From: Paenibacillus oralis
Lineage (GTDB): Bacteria > Bacillota > Bacilli > Paenibacillales > Paenibacillaceae
Reading direction: 5' to 3'
DNA: 64,000 nt
Assembly (NCBI RefSeq): GCF_003863965.1
Contig: NZ_RRCN01000001.1
Span: 4,856,304 to 4,920,303, forward strand
The notes beneath the pieces were generated by a model, which made no database searches, was not told the origin of the DNA, and saw only the letters and a list, made by a program, of their open reading frames with translations. How positions within the stretch are numbered: position 1 is the first letter of the stretch; every line of letters starts with the position of its first letter. The translations under genes were made by a program, and so were the position numbers. This document shows positions 51,818-58,955 of the stretch, in pieces.

Positions 51818-52264
51818 TTAATCGCGGCAGCCCGGGAACATCCCGGTCGAAATGGCGATGCGGTTCCAGCAATTGATGACGTTGATCGCGAAGATCAGAT
51901 CCATCGTTTCTTTTTCGCTGTAGTGGGTGCGAACCCGATCATAAACGTCCTGCGGCACGCCGCGCTCGGCGATGAGCGTGACCACTTCCGTCAATTCCAG
52001 CGCCGCTTGTTCCTTATCCGTATAGCAGGGTGATTCCCGCCACACGCTGATTAAATTAATGCGCTGTTCGCTTTCTCCAAGCTTGCGCAGCTCCTTCGTA
52101 TGCATATCGAGGCAAAAAGCGCAGCCGTTGATTTGCGATGCCCGGATTTTTACCAGCTCGTAAATGATGCGGTCCAGCCCGCTTGCGGTCACCTGTTTCT
52201 CCAATTCGCTCATCGCCCGGTAAATGTCCGGGTTGGCCGCGTAATGGTCCAATCTTACTTTCAT
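51818..52264 (-). CDS. Carboxymuconolactone decarboxylase (AhpD-like) family protein
   Basis: A 148-residue helical protein. The redox and proton-relay motif is INGCAFCLDMHTKEL (CxxC plus His), as in AhpD-like peroxidase partners. YELVKIRASQ before it and NRIAISTGMFPG at the end are typical. Two upstream ATGs (52273, 52270) sit too near GGAGG; ATG 52264 is 9 nt away and gives MKVRLDHYAAN. The gene lies downstream of an ECF41 sigma factor gene on the same strand with a matching promoter between them, the known ECF41-CMD arrangement. Confidence 0.88.
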   Translation of the reverse strand: MKVRLDHYAANPDIYRAMSELEKQVTASGLDRIIYELVKIRASQINGCAFCLDMHTKELRKLGESEQRINLISVWRESPCYTDKEQAALELTEVVTLIAERGVPQDVYDRVRTHYSEKETMDLIFAINVINCWNRIAISTGMFPGCRD

Positions 52265-52311
52265 GTACATCAACCTCCAAATGTTAGTGGATAACTAGTT
52301 ATCATAAGTAA

Positions 52312-52338
52312 GACAATGGAGGGGATGTTTTTGTGACC
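52312..52338 (-). promoter_or_regulatory. ECF41-type promoter for the CMD gene
   Basis: On the minus strand GGTCACA is followed after exactly 16 bp by TGTC. The published ECF41 consensus is TGTCACA-N16-CGTC; the match is 6 of 7 and 3 of 4 with correct spacing. The -10 lies about 48 bp before the CMD start codon. Confidence 0.6.
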
Positions 52339-52362
52339 AAACGGAGAAAAAAGTTATTAGTT

Positions 52363-53244
52363 TTATGAAACCGGCGCGTTTTTAATTTTATCCGGGTTCA
52401 CAAGCAGATAAAAACGGGCGATGCGGCCCTGGGAATCCCCTTCGAACAGAAGGATTTTGACGGGCGTGCCGCCATCGTACAAAATCAACCCGATTTCGCC
52501 GTTCATCCGGACCGGCACCAGCTCGCCCCGCAGAGACCCTTTGCGGGTAATGCCCTCCCAAAATGCGGCGATGCGCGCTTTGGACACGATCGGACGCAAA
52601 GCGGCCCTTGCTTTGCCGCCGCCATCGGACACCAGGACGGCATCTTCTCGGATCAGCTCGAGCAGCGGCCCGAATTCACCGGTCTGAGCCGCTTTGGTGA
52701 ATACGCTAACCCATCTGGACACCACAGTGTTGTTTAGAGGTAAAGCGGGAAGGTCCGCTTTAACTTTTTGCCTTGCGCGGCTAAGCAGCTTTCGGCACGC
52801 CGCTTCGCTTTTGCCGAGAATATCGGCGATTTCCGGGTATTCCAGGGTAAAAGATTCCCGCAGCACAAACACGGCCCGTTCGTCGGCGGTCAGACGTTCG
52901 AGCATGACCATAAACGCATACGATAAATGCTCTTCCTTCAGCAGTAAATCCAGAAGCTCCTCTCCCGCCGTGTCAAAAACCGGCTCGGGCAGCCAAGGTC
53001 CGATGTACTGCTCGCGGGCATAACGCGGGGATTTAAGCACGTTTAGGCTGCGGTTGACGACCGCCTTCATAAAATACGACTTCAGCTGGCGGATTCCGTC
53101 CGCATTTCCGTTCCGGTGGAAATCAAGAAACAGCTCCTGAACGATATCCTCGGCTTCGGACCAGGAGCCCGTTAACCTGTAAGATAATGCGGTGAGCGAA
53201 AGCCGGTGCTCCTGATAAAATTGCTCCAGTTTGGTTTGCGCCAT
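52363..53244 (-). CDS. ECF41-group RNA polymerase sigma factor (SigJ-like) with SnoaL-like C-terminal domain
   Basis: A 293-residue sigma factor. Region 2 is LSALSYRLTGSWSEAEDIVQ followed by ELFLDFHRN. Region 4 is LTADERAVFVLRESFTLEYP and AEILGKSEAACRKLLSRARQ-like sequence. The C-terminal ~110 residues form a SnoaL-like domain carrying the ECF41 motifs DGGGKARA and NPDKIKN; this extension replaces an anti-sigma factor and modulates activity. No anti-sigma gene is adjacent. The target is predicted to be the CMD gene next to it. AAAGGGGG precedes ATG 53244. Confidence 0.92.
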   Translation of the reverse strand: MAQTKLEQFYQEHRLSLTALSYRLTGSWSEAEDIVQELFLDFHRNGNADGIRQLKSYFMKAVVNRSLNVLKSPRYAREQYIGPWLPEPVFDTAGEELLDLLLKEEHLSYAFMVMLERLTADERAVFVLRESFTLEYPEIADILGKSEAACRKLLSRARQKVKADLPALPLNNTVVSRWVSVFTKAAQTGEFGPLLELIREDAVLVSDGGGKARAALRPIVSKARIAAFWEGITRKGSLRGELVPVRMNGEIGLILYDGGTPVKILLFEGDSQGRIARFYLLVNPDKIKNAPVS

Positions 53245-53273
53245 ACGGACCCCCTTTCCTTATATATCTTAAC

Positions 53274-53311
53274 GAAAAGACCTTGTTTCGCAAGAGGAAA
53301 CAAGGTCTTTC
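53274..53311 (-). terminator. Rho-independent terminator of the chemotaxis receptor gene
   Basis: AAAGACCTTGTTTC and GAAACAAGGTCTTT form a 14-bp stem around a seven-base loop, with T-rich sequence on the minus-strand 3' side. It lies between the receptor stop codon and the sigma factor start. Confidence 0.8.
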
Positions 53312-53324
53312 GAGACTTCGGGCT

Positions 53325-54584
53325 TTAAAATTTAAAAATATGTATCGTTTTCTGCAGCTGAAACACGGCGTTTTTCATCGCTTCAATCTCATCGGCCATC
53401 GCCCGGATGGAGGTGATCTGCTCGTTCATCGATGCGGAAACCTGTTCGGTTCCGGCAGCCGACTGCTGTGTGATGGCGGAGATGTTCTGAATGGCGGAAG
53501 AAATGTTATGGGCGCTTTCCAGCATTACTTCGCTTTCCCGGGCAAAGGCGGAAATTTCTTCGGAAATGTACTGGACGCTTTGGACGATGTCCTGAAAAAT
53601 TCGTTCAGCTTCCAGGAGGATTGCGCTTTGCTCGCGCACGACTTCTTCGTTGATTTTGATGTTTTGCCCGGCTTGCTTTACATCCTGTTCAATGCTGCGG
53701 ACGAGGTTGAACACCTCTTTGGTGGATGAGCTTGATTCTTCGGCCAGCTTGCGTACTTCAAGGGCGACGACCGCAAACCCGGCCCCGTGCTCGCCGGCCC
53801 GCGCCGCTTCGATGGAGGCGTTAAGCGAAAGCAGGTTGGTTTGCTCGGCGATTTCCGAAATCGCCCGGGTAATTTTCGTAATACCTTGCGCATTTTGCGC
53901 CAGCGCTTCGATCGATTCGGCCACTTTTTCCGTCGCCTCGATATTTTTGCGCATGCCTTCGGCCTGCCTGGATACCGATTCCCGGCCCCGTTCCACAAGC
54001 TGCAGCGTTTCCAAGGAACGCTGATTCATTTGCCGGGTCGAATCGGTGTAATTGCCGACCTTATCTTCGATTTCGCCGATCGCTTCCGTCATGCCGCCGA
54101 CATCCTCGCTGATCGCGCTTGCGCCAAGCGCCAATTCATTGGATGATTGCGTTACCTGGGTCATCACCTCAATAAGCCCCTGGTTCCGCTCGGAGATGCA
54201 GCGGCTGGAATCCATCACTTTGCGGGTGATGTCCGAGGTTTCCTGCAAAATTTTGCGCAGCTTGTCCACCATGCCGTTAAACGACCGGCTGAGCTCGTTC
54301 ATGCCGCCGCTTTCGTTCACTCGGGCGGTGAAATCTCCTTTGGCGATCTGCGCGGACGCGCTGGAGATGTCGGAAAACGAATCCGTGAGCTCTCGCTCGA
54401 GGTAGCGGGAGAGTGGGTAAGTAAGCGCTGCCAAAATGATGATCAGGACTAATCCGATGAAGATGTGGCCGAGCATAACAAATACGATCAGGGCGGGAAC
54501 AGCGAACAGGGCGGCCACGAGATAGCAGGCGGCGTTAATTTTTCCGCTTAGGGGAAGTCTATTGAACCATGACATTGGATTCAT
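53325..54584 (-). CDS. Methyl-accepting chemotaxis protein without extracellular sensor
   Basis: A 419-residue receptor. Two closely spaced TM helices (AACYLVAALFAVPALIVFVM and GHIFIGLVLIIILAALTYPL) leave almost no periplasmic loop, then a HAMP (YLERELTDSFSDISSASAQI) and a long coiled coil with the CheA/CheW-binding tip EIAEQTNLLSLNASIEAARA. It probably senses a membrane or cytoplasmic signal. Start ATG 54584 is very close to GGAGG; ATG 54575 is 10 nt away and equally possible. TATAAT about 40 bp upstream may be its -10. Confidence 0.9.
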   Translation of the reverse strand: MNPMSWFNRLPLSGKINAACYLVAALFAVPALIVFVMLGHIFIGLVLIIILAALTYPLSRYLERELTDSFSDISSASAQIAKGDFTARVNESGGMNELSRSFNGMVDKLRKILQETSDITRKVMDSSRCISERNQGLIEVMTQVTQSSNELALGASAISEDVGGMTEAIGEIEDKVGNYTDSTRQMNQRSLETLQLVERGRESVSRQAEGMRKNIEATEKVAESIEALAQNAQGITKITRAISEIAEQTNLLSLNASIEAARAGEHGAGFAVVALEVRKLAEESSSSTKEVFNLVRSIEQDVKQAGQNIKINEEVVREQSAILLEAERIFQDIVQSVQYISEEISAFARESEVMLESAHNISSAIQNISAITQQSAAGTEQVSASMNEQITSIRAMADEIEAMKNAVFQLQKTIHIFKF

Positions 54585-54743
54585 TTCCTCCTTCAGAGTA
54601 GGTTATTTTTACCATGATTATAACATCGAAACAATGCAGGGTATAGGACGGAATATTCCGAGAAATGCTTCCTTCAAGTTGAAAATTTTCCGGCGGATAA
54701 ATTAGCTTGATAGCTTCATTAGAGAAAGTGAGAGAATAAACCA

Positions 54744-55654
54744 ATGAATAACACAGCTGCTGTACAGGGCGCCGATTTTAAAAGAGAACCAAACTCTGAT
54801 GAACGTGGCGCTTCCGCAAATGAGAGAGACCTGAATGTAGGGACTACGACGATTCAATGGCTGACCACCGGATTCATGCTGGTGAACGGGGTGCTGATTC
54901 CGCTCAGCGCTTATTTTATGGAACGTTTTACGACGAGAATGCTGTTTATTTCCGCCATGGTGATCTTCGCTATCGGAACGGTGATTTGCGGGATCGGGAC
55001 CAGCTTCGCGATGGTTTTGGTCGGACGTTTGTTCCAAGCGGCCGGCGCCGGGGTATTGATGCCGCTGATGACCGTGGTGTTCCTGACGATATTCCCGATT
55101 GAGAAACGCGGCCAGGCGATGGGGATGATGGGGATTGCGATGGTTTTCGCTCCGGCGGTCGGACCCACGCTTTCCGGTTGGGTTATCCAGCATCAGTCCT
55201 GGTATGTCTTATTCTGGATCATTTTGCCGTTCGCCATCCTTTCCATACTTCCCGGGATTATTTTCCTGCGGAACGTAACCGAGGTGGCCCGTCCAAAGCT
55301 GGACATGTTATCCGTCATTTTGTCGACTTTGGGCTTTGGCGGGGTGCTGTACGGCTTCAGCGAAGCGGGAAGCACAAGCTGGGGCGAACCCGAGGTAATC
55401 ACCGGTTTGGTCGTCGGCGTTATTGCATTGGCGTTGTTCCTATGATTATGTCCGCGGGCATCAACCCGCAGGACCCGGCGAACGCTCAGCAGGTCGCGCT
55501 CATTACCAAAGAAGCGACGATCGACGGGATCGACTTCGCTTTCGTGGTCGCTACGGGGATCACACTGGTAGCCTTTGTGCTGTCTTTCTTCATCCGGAAA
55601 GTGCAGGTTGGTCCAGATGGCCCCAGAACCAAAACAAAAAAGAGCCTGGCATGA
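54744..55654 (+). pseudogene. Decayed MFS (DHA2, EmrB/LmrB-like) transporter
   Basis: The N-terminus MNNTAAVQGADFKR is normal, but the first TM segment is deleted. The next segment NQTLMNVALPQM is readable only in another frame (54789-54824), after which the main frame resumes with DLNVGTTTIQWLTTGFMLVN. It continues through about TM7 and stops at 55445. A third piece (55443-55654) encodes the family C-terminus FAFVVATGITLVAFVLSFFI. About 200 residues are missing between the second and third pieces. At least three lesions show this is a pseudogene; the substrate would have been drugs or similar compounds. Confidence 0.85.
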
Positions 55655-55693
55655 AGTCCGGTAAGGCTTGAGATACGGGACATTAAGAGCCGG

Positions 55694-55714
55694 CGCCAAT
55701 CGTGGCGTTTTTTT
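55694..55714 (+). terminator. Short rho-independent terminator
   Basis: CGCCA-ATCG-TGGCG followed by seven T residues, just after the MFS pseudogene. Confidence 0.6.
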
Positions 55715-55755
55715 CTATCTAGAATTCTAGTAATTTTTCCATATATTGCTTTCCT

Positions 55756-55783
55756 TTGACTCCATAATATAGTATATTATGGT
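55756..55783 (+). promoter_or_regulatory. SH3-gene promoter with a perfect 9-3-9 dyad in the spacer
   Basis: TTGACT (55756-55761), a 16-bp spacer and TATGGT (55778-55783) form a plausible promoter. CCATAATAT-AGT-ATATTATGG (55762-55782) is a perfect dyad that fills the spacer and reaches the -10, so a regulator bound there would control transcription directly. CTAGAATTCTAG at about 55719-55730 is a second palindrome upstream. Confidence 0.55.
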
Positions 55784-55880
55784 TACATCTAGAATATATT
55801 AGGAAAATTTATTAAAGAAAGGATGATTGTATGGATTTTTAATTCTATTATTATTATTTCATAGAAAGGGAGGGCTTCAA

Positions 55881-56210
55881 ATGTTAAAAAAATTCATCAT
55901 CGCTTCGTTAGTTGTAACAACACTTGTACCTGTTACTGGAGCTTTTGCTGCTGAAGGCACGACTAATGCGACTAAATCCGATTTGATCAGAATTATGACT
56001 TCCGATTATGAAGTCAATGCAGATGGTGTCAGATTAAGAGCTAGCGCTTCTTCTTCCGGAACCGTTTTGGGACTTTTGTATAAAGGGGATTTACTTAACG
56101 GAGGCCGTGAACAAAAAGTAGCTGACGGTATTACATGGGTGAGTGTCTATAGTTACAAGCACGGTATTTGGGGATGGGTAGCTTCACAATATCTGACTGA
56201 AGTCGGTTGA
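55881..56210 (+). CDS. Secreted SH3-domain protein, first of a tandem pair
   Basis: A 109-residue exported protein. The signal peptide KKFIIASLVVTTLVPVTGAF ends near AFA. The mature part is a single bacterial SH3 domain (EVNADGVRLRASASSSGTVL, then LLYKGDLL and GWVASQYLTEVG), as found in wall-binding proteins. The upstream in-frame ATG at 55827 lacks a site, whereas AAAGGGAGGG precedes ATG 55881. It is 49 nt from a near-duplicate. The predicted role is binding to peptidoglycan or another wall polymer; it has no enzymatic domain. Confidence 0.8.
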   Translation: MLKKFIIASLVVTTLVPVTGAFAAEGTTNATKSDLIRIMTSDYEVNADGVRLRASASSSGTVLGLLYKGDLLNGGREQKVADGITWVSVYSYKHGIWGWVASQYLTEVG

Positions 56211-56258
56211 TAAATGAAATCGTTATCATAATTCCAATATAGAAAAGGAGTGTTTCAA

Positions 56259-56612
56259 ATGTTAAAAAAATTTATCATTGCTTCGTTGGTTGCAACAACA
56301 CTTGTACCGGTTACCGGAGCTTTAGCTGCTGAAGGCACAGCTAATGCGGCCGTTCCTGCTGACAGTGTTGCGGCTAAATCTGATTCTATCAGAATTATGA
56401 CTTCCACATATGAAATCAACGCGGATGGTGTCAGATTGAGAGCCAGCGCTTCTTCTTCCGGAACCGTCCTGGGGCTTTTGTATAAAGGAGATATGGTTAA
56501 CGGTGGTAGTGAGACAAAAAGAGTTGATGGCATTACATGGGTGAGTGTATATAGTTACAATCATGGTGTTTGGGGATGGGTAGCTTCACAGTATCTGACT
56601 GAAATTGGCTGA
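56259..56612 (+). CDS. Secreted SH3-domain protein, second of a tandem pair
   Basis: A 117-residue paralogue of the preceding gene. The signal peptides differ at only a few positions, and both contain VRLRASASSSGTVLGLLYKG and WGWVASQYLTE. The linker after cleavage is longer (AVPADSVAAKSD). AAAAGGAG lies 10 nt before ATG 56259. It arose by tandem duplication and is followed by a terminator, so the pair forms one regulated unit. Confidence 0.8.
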   Translation: MLKKFIIASLVATTLVPVTGALAAEGTANAAVPADSVAAKSDSIRIMTSTYEINADGVRLRASASSSGTVLGLLYKGDMVNGGSETKRVDGITWVSVYSYNHGVWGWVASQYLTEIG

Positions 56613-56634
56613 TATAGCGTTTCCCTATCATAAT

Positions 56635-56680
56635 GAAAAAATCCAATCGCAGGATTGCTTGCGGTTGGATTTTTTCTTTT
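56635..56680 (+). terminator. Rho-independent terminator
   Basis: AAAAAATCCAATCGCA and TGCGGTTGGATTTTTT form a strong stem with T-run. It ends the SH3 pair. Confidence 0.88.
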
Positions 56681-56881
56681 TCTACAATTGTTGATTCAAA
56701 TTAAAACAAAATATGAAAAATAATGTAGTTTTAGAAGGGAAAATATATATAAATGTAGAAATATTTTCATGATGATAATTTGTTTATTAAATTACTAAGC
56801 AGGGGGGGAGAGCGACCTTTGTGGCAAAGGGATAAAAGCCATAACTAAATCATAGATTGTGACGATTAATAGAGGTGTAAA

Positions 56882-58330
56882 ATGAAAAAAGCAATTTTAT
56901 TATTTTTTTTGAGTTTGATTTTCTTGATCGTTCTGCCGCCGCATGAAATCGATGCGAAAGCCGCGCAATCAAAAATTGTGCTGGATGGCCAGGAAATCGC
57001 TCTTCCGGAGAATGTGGAAGTTGCCAATATAGATAATAACGTAATGATCCCTATAAGAGTTGTGGCTGAAAATTTAAAATTTAATGTCAATTGGGACCAA
57101 AAGGCGCAGAACGTTAAAATCCAAAATAATTCGAATACGATATCTTTAAAAGTGGGCCAACAAGAAGCAGAAGTATCCAATGAACAAGTATTATTAAACA
57201 CCGCACCTTTAATGCAGAAAAATACGGTTCTAGTTCCTATACGTTTCGTTAGTGAACAAATGGGGCTTAAGGTAAGTTGGAATAATACCGATAAGATTGT
57301 TTATCTTACGAGTAACGGAGAAAATGTTGTTCCAACCGAAGAAAATACCGCCGACTCTTTGATACGTATAAACGAAATCCATTTTAACGATAATCAGCTC
57401 GTTGTATCTATGAATGGGCAAGTTACTCCAACCATATTTACATTGCAGGACCCTGAAAGAATTGTAGTTGATTTGCCGAACACTGCATTTGCGGATACTT
57501 TCCAGTCTTTAAATGCCGGCCTAAACGGGAATTTGGATGTAAGCGGTTCTTCCCAGATAGCTGACATTAGATATTCGCTGTTTAATCAGGATCCGGAACA
57601 AGTCCGGATCGTCGTTGAGTTAATGGAAGGTCAAGAAACGCCGTTTAATTATGAATTTAATGAAGGCAATCTGATTGTTAATTTAGGCCTTTCGGAGAAT
57701 AACTCTGATCTTTCCGGTCCTTACGGTCCTTCCGATCCTTCCGAACCATTTAATCCTGTTGATCCTGTTATTAAACCAGGACTTAGAACAGTAGTGATTG
57801 ACCCGGGACATGGCGGCAGCGATCCGGGGACAACCAGCTTCAGCAACAGGGCTGAAAAGGAATTTACTTTGGCGTTATCTTTGAAAGTTCAGGAACTCCT
57901 TTTAAATGAACCGGATATTAATCTCGTTATGACTCGCGAAAGCGACGTTTATCCCACCCGTACAGAGCGTGTGGAGTTGGCGAATGAATTAAATGCCGAC
58001 GTGTTTGTGTCAATTCATGGCAATAGTGTCCTTTCCTCACCGCAAACGACCGGGACGGAAACCTATTATTATGAGCGAAGCAGCAGCAAACAATTAGCGG
58101 ATGTTATTCATAAGCGGTTAGTGGAAGCCATGGGCTTAAAAGACCGTGGAGTGAAAAACGGTAATTTTCAAGTCATTAGAGAGACCCATATGGCGGCGGC
58201 TCTTTTAGAGATCGGTTTTCTTAGCAACCCATCCGATGAGGAAGCGATGTTTTCCGAGGAGATGCAATATAAGGCGGCTCAAGCTATTGTCGACGGCATA
58301 AAAGAATATTTGGATATAACAGGGACGTAA
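56882..58330 (+). CDS. N-acetylmuramoyl-L-alanine amidase (Amidase_3) with copper-amine-oxidase-like and AMIN domains
   Basis: A 482-residue secreted peptidoglycan amidase. The signal peptide is KKAILLFFLSLIFLIVL. Residues ~30-130 form a copper-amine-oxidase N-terminal-like domain (VMIPIRVVAENLKFNVNWDQ), ~158-275 an AMIN domain, and ~300-478 the Amidase_3 catalytic domain. Zinc ligands are H310 (VIDPGHGGSDPG), E325 and H379 (FVSIHGN), and the catalytic glutamate is E443 (ALLEIGFLSNPSDEE). Domain order matches Paenibacillus wall amidases. It stands 24 nt before a GerMN lipoprotein gene; both may act in spore cortex or wall turnover. Confidence 0.92.
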   Translation: MKKAILLFFLSLIFLIVLPPHEIDAKAAQSKIVLDGQEIALPENVEVANIDNNVMIPIRVVAENLKFNVNWDQKAQNVKIQNNSNTISLKVGQQEAEVSNEQVLLNTAPLMQKNTVLVPIRFVSEQMGLKVSWNNTDKIVYLTSNGENVVPTEENTADSLIRINEIHFNDNQLVVSMNGQVTPTIFTLQDPERIVVDLPNTAFADTFQSLNAGLNGNLDVSGSSQIADIRYSLFNQDPEQVRIVVELMEGQETPFNYEFNEGNLIVNLGLSENNSDLSGPYGPSDPSEPFNPVDPVIKPGLRTVVIDPGHGGSDPGTTSFSNRAEKEFTLALSLKVQELLLNEPDINLVMTRESDVYPTRTERVELANELNADVFVSIHGNSVLSSPQTTGTETYYYERSSSKQLADVIHKRLVEAMGLKDRGVKNGNFQVIRETHMAAALLEIGFLSNPSDEEAMFSEEMQYKAAQAIVDGIKEYLDITGT

Positions 58331-58353
58331 GATTTATTGGGGGATGTGTTTAT

Positions 58354-58896
58354 TTGAATAAAAAATGGTGTTTTATCGTCTTATTGTTCATTTTAATGAC
58401 TATGGGAGCAGGATGCGCCAATAAGCCCATGAGTTCTTCTGATCAGGTTCAGTCCCCGAATAGGAGTGTAGATGCTTCCAGTGGGAACGTTGCAGAAGAA
58501 AAGCAACTCATAAAAGTGTTTTTCCCGGACCAACAACTTGAAAAACTTGAGGAAAAAAGTGTAGAAATTACAGCTGGTCCAAATAAATTCAAACAAACAT
58601 TTCAAGCATTACAAAATGATTCCTATCCGGATATAGTATCATTGTGGGCTAAAACGGAATTACAATCGTTATCCTTCACCGATGGAACGATAACATTGGA
58701 TGTTCATATACCGGATGAAGCAAGATTAGGTTCGACAGGTGAACTACTCGCGTTGGAAGTAGTGAAGAAAGCATTTTTTCAATTTGAAGAGGTAGATCGT
58801 ATTGAGTTGCTTGTTGACGGAAAAGCCGCTGATAGTTTAATGGGACATGCGGATCTTGAGCACCCTATGCTTCGAGATAAAACCAACAGTAATTAG
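58354..58896 (+). CDS. GerMN-domain lipoprotein
   Basis: A 180-residue lipoprotein with lipobox TMGAGC (C21) and a GerMN domain (about residues 50-170): IKVFFPDQQLEKLEEKSVEI, then TDGTITLDVHIPDEARLGST and VDRIELLVDGKAADSLMGH. B. subtilis GerM has two such domains and supports sporulation and germination; this one has a single domain, as do many lipoproteins encoded beside amidases. It starts at TTG 58354 after GGGGGATG and ends at a bidirectional terminator. Probably co-transcribed with the amidase. Confidence 0.85.
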   Translation: MNKKWCFIVLLFILMTMGAGCANKPMSSSDQVQSPNRSVDASSGNVAEEKQLIKVFFPDQQLEKLEEKSVEITAGPNKFKQTFQALQNDSYPDIVSLWAKTELQSLSFTDGTITLDVHIPDEARLGSTGELLALEVVKKAFFQFEEVDRIELLVDGKAADSLMGHADLEHPMLRDKTNSN

Positions 58897-58914
58897 AATA
58901 ACGCAGGTAGTAAA

Positions 58915-58955
58915 TAAGCGGTGAAGGAGAGTTTTTCCCCTTCACCGCTTTTTTA
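58915..58955. terminator. Bidirectional rho-independent terminator
   Basis: AAGCGGTGAAGG and CCTTCACCGCTT form the stem, with T-run on the plus strand and A/T-rich sequence on the other. It lies between the convergent GerMN and cellobiose phosphorylase genes. Confidence 0.82.

Noticed and set aside
55839..55850. Possible leader peptide MDF with a ribosome binding site before the first SH3 gene
   Set aside because: A three-codon frame is too short to support, and no attenuator structure accompanies it.
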